Source: Thiothrix winogradskyi (GTDB taxonomy: Bacteria; Pseudomonadota; Gammaproteobacteria; Thiotrichales; Thiotrichaceae). Taken from it: a DNA stretch of 64,000 nucleotides. Both the position numbers and the translations under genes were made by a program. The stretch is taken from contig NZ_CP091244.1 in NCBI RefSeq assembly GCF_021650935.1, positions 3,038,001 to 3,102,000 on the forward strand, read 5' to 3'. The notes beneath the pieces are model-generated. The model had not been told where the DNA came from. It made no database searches and saw only the letters and a program-made list of their open reading frames with translations. Of this stretch, positions 44,928 through 54,023 are shown piece by piece. The stretch's first letter is position 1. Each line of letters starts with the position of its first letter.

Positions 44928-46606
44928 GAACTGATTACCAGCGGCTGGCTAAAAAAACGGTTTAACTTCACCACCCAGCGATCCACTCTCCCCAAACGGC
45001 GATGCACATGCACCGCATCCGCCACCGATACTGGCGAACTTACACCCAAGGTGTGCATTCCATTCATATCGTGCTGCCCATCGGGCAAATAATGGCTAAC
45101 CAGTTGTTCACGGTAGGTATTCACATCCAATTGCTGAATCCGATTAATATTCAAGCCACGCCCATAGGTTCCCGCGCAATTTTGTGACGGTCGATACCAT
45201 TGCCCTGCTGCATTAAAAATACGCCCTGCCGGACGCGCCCGCGCCGCACTTGCCACCACCGGATTTTGCGGATGAGGCTGCCATTTAGTACTCAACGGAT
45301 CATCCGCATGAAACAAATACAAGGCTTCACTGGGTGAACAGCGTTGGTCCTGGCGCATACTCGCAAACAACCACCAACGCCCCTCGTATTCCATTAATGT
45401 CGCATCGTAGGCTTCCACACCGGTCATCAGATTCTTCTCAAACACCCAACGGTGCGGAAAGTCTTCGCATCGGTAAACCTCCACCGTATGATTGCCCGCC
45501 GTTTCGGGAATCATGTAATACTGCCCCTGATGCTGAAACACAAACGGATACGACAGGTGGTAGGGCTTTTCCAAAATAGTCACCGGGTCAGAATGCGAAC
45601 CGTCGGCATTCAGCCGCACACAAGCCAAATGCCCAATGCCCCGTGCGTAAATCAATTCCTCAAAAAATACGTATTGTTCACCGGAGTACTCAACCACAAA
45701 CGGGTCAGCCCAAAAACGGTCACGCGGCGGAATCCATTTACGAAATTGTTCCAATGCCCCCGCCTCTGTCAACGCTCCTGTGGCTTTACTGAGCAAAATC
45801 CATTGTTCCGCACGAAACAGGGAAATGAATAATTTATTGAGGAAATTATTGGGGTAACGCCATAACACTTGCAGTATCGCAGCCACACCGAAATGCGCTG
45901 TTTTTTCCGGCGGCGCTAATGCTAAGGGCTGCATCCGCACCTTCACGTTTTGAGAAAATGTATTTTCCCCAAGGTTCAGCAGTTCTTGTAAACGCTGCGG
46001 AATAAAGTCCGCCATTTTCCACAAGGTACGCTCGATCCCACGGTTAATTGAAGCCGCATCGGTGCTAGTCGTCGCAGCGAAAATATACTCAGGGGCAGTT
46101 TGACCAGCCATCCAACGCTCAAGACCTGAGAGTATCTCGGCTTGCTGATTAGCGTATTCCCGAATGCCGGTGTAACGATCGGAACACTCAAACGCCTGAC
46201 CAAAAAAGTGCCGCCACACACCGTATGGAGCCACATCAACCAATTCAGCCAACGGTGTCTGCGTACTTAAATCAATCACCACATCCAACGTTTGCTGCTC
46301 AAGCAAAGTGTGGTAACGCTTGCCACCCGCATCGCAGCACCCCACATCCCCCAGTAAATGCAGAAAACTGGTGGGTTGCTGTGCCGCTACCGGGCATTTG
46401 AACAACTTACCATCAACATAATGCAAGGCATTCAATAAGGCGGCGTTAAGGCGTTGTAGCAGTGTCAACGCAACAGGCTGACGAAAAACAACCATCACCA
46501 AGTGCACACAACCGGATGCGAGTAAACGCTCCAGCATTTGATACTGCCATGCGGCAATGTATTCGCCCTCTACGACTAGGGCAGCCCTGAAAGCGTTCAC
46601 AGACAT
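44924..46606 (-). CDS. Two-domain formyltransferase-like / GINT1-like protein
   Basis: A 560-residue protein, first gene of the glycan operon. Residues ~1-240 resemble the formyltransferase-like N-terminal part of bacterial proteins named after plant glucosamine inositolphosphorylceramide transferase (LDVVIDLSTQ, APYGVWRHFFGQ, IERTLWKMADFIPQRLQEL), but the His-His-Gly-Asp-like active block of those relatives is not kept. Residues ~270-520 form a beta-propeller-like domain with the repeated FWADPFVVEYSG and SYPFVFQHQGQYYMIPE blades, as in GH43/GH32 folds. It probably modifies or recognises a sugar of the glycan; the reaction is unknown. Confidence 0.7.
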   Translation of the reverse strand: MSVNAFRAALVVEGEYIAAWQYQMLERLLASGCVHLVMVVFRQPVALTLLQRLNAALLNALHYVDGKLFKCPVAAQQPTSFLHLLGDVGCCDAGGKRYHTLLEQQTLDVVIDLSTQTPLAELVDVAPYGVWRHFFGQAFECSDRYTGIREYANQQAEILSGLERWMAGQTAPEYIFAATTSTDAASINRGIERTLWKMADFIPQRLQELLNLGENTFSQNVKVRMQPLALAPPEKTAHFGVAAILQVLWRYPNNFLNKLFISLFRAEQWILLSKATGALTEAGALEQFRKWIPPRDRFWADPFVVEYSGEQYVFFEELIYARGIGHLACVRLNADGSHSDPVTILEKPYHLSYPFVFQHQGQYYMIPETAGNHTVEVYRCEDFPHRWVFEKNLMTGVEAYDATLMEYEGRWWLFASMRQDQRCSPSEALYLFHADDPLSTKWQPHPQNPVVASAARARPAGRIFNAAGQWYRPSQNCAGTYGRGLNINRIQQLDVNTYREQLVSHYLPDGQHDMNGMHTLGVSSPVSVADAVHVHRRLGRVDRWVVKLNRFFSQPLVISS

Positions 46607-46649
46607 TAACGACGCTCACTTACTATTGTTAGTCATTGTTACCGATTGC

Positions 46650-48272
46650 TTATGTCATTGCGCCACCCTGTACATAGGCGGCAGCGGTGGAATAAGCCAC
46701 TTTGAGGAATTGCTTATCCTGAACAGACGGAATAATCACCTTGCAGCGGCTATCGGCTAATTGATAAATTAAGCGCTGCAAACGCTCAATATTAGCACTG
46801 CGGATACTCTCATTAACCAAACCGACCTCCACACTCACCAAAACGGGCTTCACCGTTTGGGCAAATTTCAGCGCTTGAGGCGAATCTGACAGACCATCAA
46901 CCGCCAAGCGCACACCGAGTGCTTTCAACAGCTTAATAACTTTGCCAAATTGCGAGAGGTGCGCCATGCAATTCTGATAGGAAAGTGCCAATACTATCCG
47001 TTTCGCCGCATCCGGCGCAGCATTCAACAACTCGACTACCCGCTTTAGCTCGGTTTCATTATTCAGAATTGCACTGCCTACCGACACAAAAACCAGATAA
47101 CTGGGCTTTTCATTCCCCTGAGATGACAGGTGCAGCACCACTTGCCCAAGATTCCAGTAATCCAACCGCGAACGCCCGTCCCCATTACCCAATTGTTTGA
47201 CTAACGCGGCGTAGTCTAATTTCTGTGTCTTTTGTTGAAACTCAGGTTCTGCCAAATAAATACTCGGCAAGTTTTCCTTCATGCGCTGAAGTTTGTGGAA
47301 AACCATTTTCATCCCCGCCACGGCTGGCGGCACAATTGGCACAGTGTGTGAAACGCCGTTAGGTAGTGTGCGGGATAACTGCTCATGGTTAATGGCTGGT
47401 GCAACACGCGGCGCAGCCGCATTTTGCAAACGCTGCTCTGTAGCCTCCCAGGGGTTATCCTGCTTACGCAGGGAAACGCCTTTCAGCATATTGCGCTCCA
47501 GCGGGCGCACATGTAACTGGGTGCAGCGCTTGCCCTTAAGCACCGCCGGGATGAAACGGACTTCCCCACGCATCCGTTCACCCTCCAGCGTGCGTAAGGT
47601 AATCAATAAACGGTTAGAAGGCTTACTACCGACATCAGCCGACTTACTCATGGCTTCAAAGGTTTTGCGCTCCGGGCTATCCACCAAATGTGCCACCGGC
47701 ATGGAACGCACTTCTGCCATGCTTTCAAACCCAAACAAGGTCACATAGGCATTGTTCGCATACAAATGCATTCCCTGAGAAATATAGGCAATCGCTTCCC
47801 ATGAATAATCCACCAGCCAATGGCAGCGCAATTCCGCCACCCCCAACAAGTGTTTACAGTCACGAAAATCCTGTTTAATCGCGGAATAGCGCAGCAAAAA
47901 ATCAATGTATTGGGAAAAGTATTCCAAGTCATTCAGCGGCAGGATACAAGACTCCACCCCCATCAACCAAGTCGTTAAACCCTGCCATTCATCACGCGCC
48001 ACCCACACCAGCAAGGTATCAGGCGAATAACGCTGCAACGTCTCCAATAACTCAGTCGCTGGCTTGGTTTTATCGTGCGGGCAAAACAACAGGTGCGGCT
48101 GAAGCTCTTGCAACACGGGGATCAGTTGCTGCACTGATGCCACTTGTTTCAGCTCCAGCAGCATATCAGAATGGCGCAAGGCAGCATCCAGCGAGGCTGT
48201 TACCTCGACATCCTGATCAACGACAACACAATGTATCTTCTGCTTTCTCATACCACAGAAGATACGCATCAC
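46650..48272 (-). CDS. Degenerate EAL-domain protein with receiver-like and PAS domains
   Basis: The 540-residue protein has a receiver-like N-terminal part (~8-130), a PAS domain (~150-270, YISQGMHLYANNAYVTLFGF), a linker rich in Ala/Pro, and a C-terminal EAL-like domain (~320-540; LGVRLAVDGLSDSPQAL and VKPVLVSVEVGLV replace the active DDFG and acidic loops). The EAL signature itself is lost, so it should bind c-di-GMP or a partner rather than cleave it, as FimX does, but it lacks the GGDEF domain of FimX. The start is uncertain: a GTG at 48272 or ATG at 48251. Next to a PilZ-like gene. Confidence 0.78.
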   Translation of the reverse strand: MMRIFCGMRKQKIHCVVVDQDVEVTASLDAALRHSDMLLELKQVASVQQLIPVLQELQPHLLFCPHDKTKPATELLETLQRYSPDTLLVWVARDEWQGLTTWLMGVESCILPLNDLEYFSQYIDFLLRYSAIKQDFRDCKHLLGVAELRCHWLVDYSWEAIAYISQGMHLYANNAYVTLFGFESMAEVRSMPVAHLVDSPERKTFEAMSKSADVGSKPSNRLLITLRTLEGERMRGEVRFIPAVLKGKRCTQLHVRPLERNMLKGVSLRKQDNPWEATEQRLQNAAAPRVAPAINHEQLSRTLPNGVSHTVPIVPPAVAGMKMVFHKLQRMKENLPSIYLAEPEFQQKTQKLDYAALVKQLGNGDGRSRLDYWNLGQVVLHLSSQGNEKPSYLVFVSVGSAILNNETELKRVVELLNAAPDAAKRIVLALSYQNCMAHLSQFGKVIKLLKALGVRLAVDGLSDSPQALKFAQTVKPVLVSVEVGLVNESIRSANIERLQRLIYQLADSRCKVIIPSVQDKQFLKVAYSTAAAYVQGGAMT

Positions 48273-48340
48273 CTCATGACAAACCTAGATAAAGACCGAT
48301 TATCGAGTATGACTAGGGGATGAACTGCGAGACGCGTGGT

Positions 48341-50026
48341 TTAAAGGGACTGCCACAATGAAGTAAAGTCATCCTCATCTTCTTCCAACCCTTTATCAAC
48401 CAGTGTGGTAAAGCGGAAATACGCAAACGCCCCCAAACATTCATCCAGCAATACCAACCGCACCCGCTCTTCACGCTCGGCAAATTCCAAACGGATTTCA
48501 TCGCTGACCTGAAAAATATAGGCGGGCAAAATCAACGCTGGGTCAGGGCGCACGCCCTCAATACTGGGCAACATCAAGCCTTCCTGTGGCATTTTCTGTG
48601 TCACCTGACGGTTCAGTACTTGCAACACTGACACCTCCATGATTTTGGTAGACAGCAATTCAACGCCGCTGCACAAACCCTTACCCGCGACAAATTCCAT
48701 CCACTTAATCACACCGATCATCCAGACCGAACTTTCCGCGTTGAAGTCACGCAAGGCTACAATTTCACCCACTCGTGCACCCGACGCCTCCTTGCCTTCC
48801 CACCGCAAACCATAACCGCCCACACTGGTATTCATCACTCGCCATGTTTGGATACATGCCCCCTCATCCTCAGCTACCCGATGGATCACTGCTTTGCGTG
48901 CCTCGCCCTCATCTTCGTAATCACTCGCCATAAACACATTGAACAACATGTCTTCAGCTTCCGCATCCTCACTCGCTTCGGTTTTATGGGCGCGGCGAAT
49001 CACCGACAACACATCCGGCATCCGCGTGACCATGCCAATCTGCTCATTTTTCGGAAAGCGGTTATAACTGCGGTTCTGCACCGCCGTCAGGTGATAAATG
49101 ACCCGCTTGGCAAGGTTACGGCTCAAACCTTCCTGAAGGATCATGGCGGGTACACCCTTCGCCTCCAGCTCACGGATGTGCGCATCCATCTGCGCCACCA
49201 ACGCACTCAAATTCAGCACCCGCACCGTGGGTGAATGTGGCAAATCACTCGCCAACATCATCACTGCCGGTTCGTCACTATTGAGAATCGCGGCATGAAC
49301 ATAAGCCCCCATCTGTTCCCCACCAGTATCCCGTGAAATCATCACCACATGCGTGTATTGCGTGAAATACTGCATTAAACGCCCAGCTTCCCCCTGACGT
49401 AAGCAGTAAGGTTTGGCCAGCGCCAACAAATTCATCTGGGTGTAGCGGGTTTCAATCGTTGGTGCGCCGGGGGCAGCATCCCGCAAAGCAATCTTTTCCA
49501 CGCCATTTTCAACCGCCAATAAATAGAGGTGGTGAATGTCGTGCCACAAGGTTTCGCGGGTGCGCACATAGACCGAATACGTGAGCAATAGCACCTTGCC
49601 CATGAAATCCAGCGCCCGATAAATCGCCAGTTGCAAGGACTTTTTATTGCCCTCTTTTTTGGTCATCATATCCAACGCCGCGACTTGATACGACCCGGCA
49701 AACTCCAGCATCAACGACTGGGTAAGCTCAAAAATCTTCTGACTTTTCAAGGTTAAGGGGAATGCCCGCGCCTCCAAGTGACGTTGTAATGCCTCCAGCG
49801 CCACATCAACGGCGGGGCGCAACATTTCACTGATCTGCAAACGTGCCATTGCAGGCAACGCCCGCCGGTTCAAATCCACCAGACCGTGAAAAATTCGCCG
49901 TGTGGTTTCACCGGGGTCAGTCAATGGCAAGGCGGCAATCCACTCACGCGCCTTGCTGGGTGACAGGGGAATAAATCGATGGTTGGAAATCTGCGCTTCT
50001 TCGGTAGCCATGTTCGCTGTGTCCAC
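48341..50026 (-). CDS. PilZ-like protein with long helical N-terminal part
   Basis: The 561-residue product has a mostly helical region (~20-400) without clear motif and a C-terminal region (~410-500) with VMNTSVGGYGLRW and a later VGEIVALRDF and GVELLS, which match the second PilZ motif and barrel strands. The first PilZ motif RxxxR is not clear, though KAVIHRVAEDEG is in the right place. It is probably a c-di-GMP-responsive effector. It lies 68 bases upstream of the degenerate EAL gene on the same strand, suggesting a signalling pair. Confidence 0.65.
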   Translation of the reverse strand: MDTANMATEEAQISNHRFIPLSPSKAREWIAALPLTDPGETTRRIFHGLVDLNRRALPAMARLQISEMLRPAVDVALEALQRHLEARAFPLTLKSQKIFELTQSLMLEFAGSYQVAALDMMTKKEGNKKSLQLAIYRALDFMGKVLLLTYSVYVRTRETLWHDIHHLYLLAVENGVEKIALRDAAPGAPTIETRYTQMNLLALAKPYCLRQGEAGRLMQYFTQYTHVVMISRDTGGEQMGAYVHAAILNSDEPAVMMLASDLPHSPTVRVLNLSALVAQMDAHIRELEAKGVPAMILQEGLSRNLAKRVIYHLTAVQNRSYNRFPKNEQIGMVTRMPDVLSVIRRAHKTEASEDAEAEDMLFNVFMASDYEDEGEARKAVIHRVAEDEGACIQTWRVMNTSVGGYGLRWEGKEASGARVGEIVALRDFNAESSVWMIGVIKWMEFVAGKGLCSGVELLSTKIMEVSVLQVLNRQVTQKMPQEGLMLPSIEGVRPDPALILPAYIFQVSDEIRLEFAEREERVRLVLLDECLGAFAYFRFTTLVDKGLEEDEDDFTSLWQSL

Positions 50027-50107
50027 TATTATTTTTTATATATCTTCCGAGTGTAACAGCACGCCAGACAACAGGCGAACATGAGGCGACAATCGCGGCA
50101 TTCCCCC

Positions 50108-52561
50108 TCAGGTTTTCAGCAAGGATAAAGGCAACACAGCCAGCAAGCCCCGTAAATTCCAATACCCCGCTACCCCGACCAACAGACTGCCCAACACTGT
50201 CCCGATAAGCAGCGGCAATAAATTCAGGCGCATATCCAGATCAAACAAGGAATACGCCAACACATTGCCCGCCGTTAATGCCAGCAACCCAGCTAACGCG
50301 CCCGCCAATGCCCCCAGCAATAAAAACTCCCCCCAAATACGCCGTTGCAGCAATGCCCGCCCTGCCCCCAAGGATTTAAGGATCGCCAATTCACGCCGCC
50401 GCTCCGCCTTTTGGGACTGCAACGCTGCCACCAATACCACCACCCCGGCAATCAGGGTGAACACAAAAATCCCCTGTACCGCCAGACTCACTTGCCCCAC
50501 CAGTGAACGCACTTCGTTCACAATCGCCCCCACATCAATCGCGGTCACGCTGGGAAACTGGCGAATCAACGCCGTCACCAACGGCTTTTGCTCACCCAAA
50601 TGGACGCTGGTAATCAACGTTTGCGGCAAGGCATCCACACTGCCCGGTGCAGCAATCACAAAGAAATTTGGCTGCATACTGTCCCAACGCACTTCGCGCA
50701 CACTGGTCACGGTATCGCTCAGCCGTTGCCCCGCAATATCAAACGTCAGCTTGTCGCCCATGCCAAAGCTTAAGGTTTCACCAATACCCTGCTCAATCGA
50801 CAAACCGCCCCGCTTCCCGTCAAACCATTCTCCCTCCAATAAGGCATTACTCGCCGGAAACGTTGCAAACGATGACAGGTTAAATTCACGTTCCAGCAAA
50901 CGTTGCGCCCGCTGTTCCTGATAATCATCTGCCTTCACGGGTTTGCCGTTGATTTCCACCAAACGCCCCCGAATCATCGGGTATAGATTCGTTTTCACGC
51001 CACGCTCATTCAAGAAACGTTGCAACGGCTCCGCTTCTGCCGGTTGGATATTAATCAGGAAATGATCCGGTGCATCCGCTGGCAAAGTTTGCTCCCAACG
51101 ATCCAGCAAATCGGTACGCACCGTGGTCAACAACAGCAACGCAAACAATCCCGTGGCAAACACCACCACCAACAGCACCGCCCGTTTGGAACGCCCTAAC
51201 GCAGGCAACCAACCCCAACCGGCACGTTTACCCACATTCTGTACCAAGCGCAAACCCGCCCCCGCCAATGCCACAAACAAACCAATTCCAACGATCAGCC
51301 CGACCAGCAATAATCCCGCCAGCAGCACATCCCGCGCCTGCAACCACAGCAGGCCAAACACCGCCGACACCAAACACACCACCACCAACCAGGTTGATTG
51401 CTGCGTTCCTTGCAACGCACCTTGCAAAATTTGCATCGGCGAGGTATTGACCAAGCGCAATAACGGCGGCAACGCAAACCCCAGCAGCAACACCACCGCC
51501 GTCAATAAACCGCTCAACGCAGGCATGGCACTCGGTGCAGGCAATTCCTTACCCACAAAGCGGCTCAACCACTCCGCCAAGCCAAACTGCAACAGCAAGC
51601 CCAATGCCACCCCAATCGCGGCTGCCAGCAACGCCGTCAACAACAGCGAAAACGCATAATCCACCAACACTTGCCGCCGCGACATTCCCATCGCTTTCAA
51701 CACCGCCACCGCAGGCAATTCCCGCCGCATCAAACTCGCGGAAGTCAGCACCACTGCCGCCCCCGCTAATACCACACTCAATAATGCCGCCAACCCCAAG
51801 AAACGCCCCGAACGCTGCAAGGTTTGCTGCACCGATGCCAAATCTTCATCCAAGGTGCGTACCCGCTCCGTCGGCTTTAATTGCGGTTCAAGATCCTGCT
51901 GCAACTGCTTAATCAGCTTGAGTTCCCCAGCAAACAACTGATTGAAACGCGCCCGACTTGCAGGCGACAACAATTGCGTAGCGGGCAAATCCTCCAGATT
52001 CATCAACACTACCGGCGCAAGCTGGAACAAATTGCTGCTACGATCCGGCTCTTGCGTCACCACCCGCGTCAATGTGAAAGTACTACGCCCCAAGGTCACG
52101 GTTGCCCCCGGCTGCACGCCCAATTCGGCGAACAACCGCGCTTCTGCCCAAATCTCACCTTTTGCAGGCACACTTCCGGTGGAAAGCACTTCAGCCGCAT
52201 TCGGTGCAGCAGCCGTTTTCAAATCACCCCGCAAGGGATAAGCGCTGGAAACCGCTTTCAATTGCGTCAGTTGCAACTTCTCACCGATTGATGCCATGCT
52301 GGGAAAACTCACAGTTTCCGCCGTTTCCAACCCCAATGCTTGTGCCTGTTGCACATAAGCCTTATCCAACGGGCGTGCTGCCGTCAGTACCAAATCACCA
52401 CCCAAAAGCTGACGGGCTTGCGCCTGCATGGCATTTTCCACCCGGCTTGCAAAAAAGCCCACCGACGTCACTACCGTCACCGACACCACCAATGCCAGCA
52501 ATAACAAACGCAACTCCGGCATCCGCCAGCGTTGTTGCCAATGTTGAAACAGCAACTTCAT
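50108..52561 (-). CDS. ybbP: ABC transporter permease, YbbP/FtsX type
   Basis: An 817-residue membrane protein with one N-terminal helix (LRLLLLALVVSVTVVTSVGFF), a large periplasmic part, a central cluster of helices and a C-terminal FtsX domain with three helices (LIAGVVVLVAALQ...LGAGRALLQRRIWGEF). This duplicated FtsX plan is that of YbbP. The ATG at 52561 overlaps the ybbA stop by 4 bases. Such permeases usually act as mechanotransmission systems or lipoprotein-handling devices rather than importers; the substrate is unknown. Confidence 0.9.
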   Translation of the reverse strand: MKLLFQHWQQRWRMPELRLLLLALVVSVTVVTSVGFFASRVENAMQAQARQLLGGDLVLTAARPLDKAYVQQAQALGLETAETVSFPSMASIGEKLQLTQLKAVSSAYPLRGDLKTAAAPNAAEVLSTGSVPAKGEIWAEARLFAELGVQPGATVTLGRSTFTLTRVVTQEPDRSSNLFQLAPVVLMNLEDLPATQLLSPASRARFNQLFAGELKLIKQLQQDLEPQLKPTERVRTLDEDLASVQQTLQRSGRFLGLAALLSVVLAGAAVVLTSASLMRRELPAVAVLKAMGMSRRQVLVDYAFSLLLTALLAAAIGVALGLLLQFGLAEWLSRFVGKELPAPSAMPALSGLLTAVVLLLGFALPPLLRLVNTSPMQILQGALQGTQQSTWLVVVCLVSAVFGLLWLQARDVLLAGLLLVGLIVGIGLFVALAGAGLRLVQNVGKRAGWGWLPALGRSKRAVLLVVVFATGLFALLLLTTVRTDLLDRWEQTLPADAPDHFLINIQPAEAEPLQRFLNERGVKTNLYPMIRGRLVEINGKPVKADDYQEQRAQRLLEREFNLSSFATFPASNALLEGEWFDGKRGGLSIEQGIGETLSFGMGDKLTFDIAGQRLSDTVTSVREVRWDSMQPNFFVIAAPGSVDALPQTLITSVHLGEQKPLVTALIRQFPSVTAIDVGAIVNEVRSLVGQVSLAVQGIFVFTLIAGVVVLVAALQSQKAERRRELAILKSLGAGRALLQRRIWGEFLLLGALAGALAGLLALTAGNVLAYSLFDLDMRLNLLPLLIGTVLGSLLVGVAGYWNLRGLLAVLPLSLLKT

Positions 52562-53244
52562 ACCAGCGTCCCCTCTTCCATCCGATAATGTCGCTGGCAA
52601 CGTGCCGCCAAGGTATCATCGTGCGTCACCAATACCAAGGTCGTTTGGAATTTTTCCTGCAACGCAAACAGCAATTCACTGATTTCATGCCCCGTGGCGC
52701 GGTCAAGATTGCCGGTTGGCTCATCCGCGAACAAAATTTGTGGGCGAGTCACAAACGCCCGCGCCAATGCCACCCGTTGCTGCTCCCCGCCCGAAAGCTG
52801 GTTCGGGTAATGGCTCAAACGCTCACCCAACCCCACTTGCTGCAAGGCTTCGATGGCTCTTTGCTCCTTCCCCCCTTGCGGAGGAAGGCTGGGATGGGGG
52901 GTAAGATCCAATGGCAACATGACATTTTCCAACGCCGTTAAATTTTCCAATAAATGAAACGCTTGAAACACAAACCCGACCCGCCCCAGCCGCAACGCTG
53001 CCCGCTGGTCTTCATCCAAACCGTCAAGGTTTTGCCCAAATAACATGACCGTACCGCTGGTCGGCAAATCCAAACCCGCCAGCAAACCCAGCAAGGTGCT
53101 TTTGCCCGAACCCGATAGCCCAGTAATCGCAACCGACTCGCCCGTGTCAATAGCAAGGCTTACGCCTCGGAGAATTTGCAATTCACGTCCCGCTTGGGGG
53201 ATAGTTTTGACCAAGTTAGTGGTCTGAATAATCGTTTTGTTCAT
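52558..53244 (-). CDS. ybbA: ABC transporter ATPase YbbA, with in-frame repeat insertion
   Basis: A 228-residue ATPase partnering YbbP. Walker A GLSGSGKST, Q-loop FVFQAFHLLENLTALENV, ABC signature LSGGEQQRVALARAF, Walker B ILFADEPTGNLD and the switch His in THDD are all intact. Between the Q-loop and signature it carries LTPHPSLPPQGGKEQ, which is encoded by a GC-rich hairpin repeat and is absent from E. coli YbbA. The ATG at 53244 was chosen on family alignment; one at 53274 is possible but would extend into tesA. Divergent from tesA by only 19 bases. Confidence 0.93.
   Translation of the reverse strand: MNKTIIQTTNLVKTIPQAGRELQILRGVSLAIDTGESVAITGLSGSGKSTLLGLLAGLDLPTSGTVMLFGQNLDGLDEDQRAALRLGRVGFVFQAFHLLENLTALENVMLPLDLTPHPSLPPQGGKEQRAIEALQQVGLGERLSHYPNQLSGGEQQRVALARAFVTRPQILFADEPTGNLDRATGHEISELLFALQEKFQTTLVLVTHDDTLAARCQRHYRMEEGTLV
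52867..52905. repeat. GC-rich hairpin repeat inserted in frame in ybbA
   Basis: On the minus strand the element reads as a C-rich arm, a CCTTCC/GGAAGG stem with a GCAA-containing loop and a G-rich arm. It has the same general plan as the intergenic repeats at 36177 and 59862 but differs in sequence. It encodes the extra HPSLPPQGG segment of YbbA. Confidence 0.65.
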
Positions 53245-53263
53245 ATTCTTAAGGAATCCGTTG

Positions 53264-53896
53264 ATGTTACGCACACTTTACCTGATCTTTTGCCTATGCG
53301 GTTTTTTACCAGTCACGACTGTGGTTATGGCGGATGAGACCACCCCTACCAGCAAAAATTCCTCAACCTTATTGGTCTGGGGGGATAGCTTGAGCGCTGC
53401 GTATGGCATTCCAGTCGAAAAAGGCTGGGTCAGCTTGTTACAAACCAAACTGGGCGACCATTATAAGGTGGTGAATGGCAGCATCAGCGGCGAAACCACC
53501 GCAGGCGGCTTGACCCGTTTACCGGAAGCACTCAAACAGCACGACCCCGATTATGTCTTGCTGGAACTCGGTGCAAATGACGGCTTGCGCGGCATCGACT
53601 TGCCTACCATGCGCCGCAATCTGGAACAGATGATTACGCTCTCGCAAGCTGCTGATACCAAGGTCATCTTGCTAGGCATCCAGTTACCACCCAATTACGG
53701 CACAACTTTCACTGAAAAGTTTAGCGCCACCTACACCGACCTAGCCAAACAGTATACACTTCCCTTGCTGCCTTTCCTGCTGGACGGTATTGCGGAAAAT
53801 TGGGATTTGATGCAAGCGGATGGCTTACATCCCACGGCGGAAGCCCAACCACAAATACTGGAAAATGTCTGGAAAGTATTAGAAGCAGCACTCTAG
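53264..53896 (+). CDS. tesA: Periplasmic acyl-CoA thioesterase / arylesterase TesA
   Basis: SGNH-hydrolase acting as thioesterase, esterase and lysophospholipase in the periplasm. The 210 residues include a signal peptide (cleavage around VMA-DE, residue 23) and the four SGNH blocks: WGDSLS with Ser42, the glycine in NGSISGETTAGG, GAND at 103-106, and DGLHP with Asp186/His189. AAGGA lies 8 bases before the ATG at 53264. The divergent tesA-ybbA-ybbP arrangement is as in E. coli. Confidence 0.95.
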   Translation: MLRTLYLIFCLCGFLPVTTVVMADETTPTSKNSSTLLVWGDSLSAAYGIPVEKGWVSLLQTKLGDHYKVVNGSISGETTAGGLTRLPEALKQHDPDYVLLELGANDGLRGIDLPTMRRNLEQMITLSQAADTKVILLGIQLPPNYGTTFTEKFSATYTDLAKQYTLPLLPFLLDGIAENWDLMQADGLHPTAEAQPQILENVWKVLEAAL

Positions 53897-53972
53897 GGGC
53901 AAATCTGGAGCAAAACATCCTTCACGCTTGGGCATGAATCTTGCTAGATGTATTACAACAATAAGGTTTGCA

Positions 53973-53986
53973 GGCTGTTGACAGCC
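53973..53986. promoter_or_regulatory. Inverted repeat upstream of the ATP-grasp operon
   Basis: GGCTGT and ACAGCC are separated by TG in the 127-base space between tesA and the next gene, 38 bases before its start codon. The repeat contains a TTGACA (53978-53983), a possible -35 element, but no good -10 is found 16-18 bases on. It could be an operator or part of a promoter; evidence is slight. Confidence 0.3.
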
Positions 53987-54023
53987 GCTGTTTACAACAT
54001 CGACTCCTGACTGGAATAAGTCT

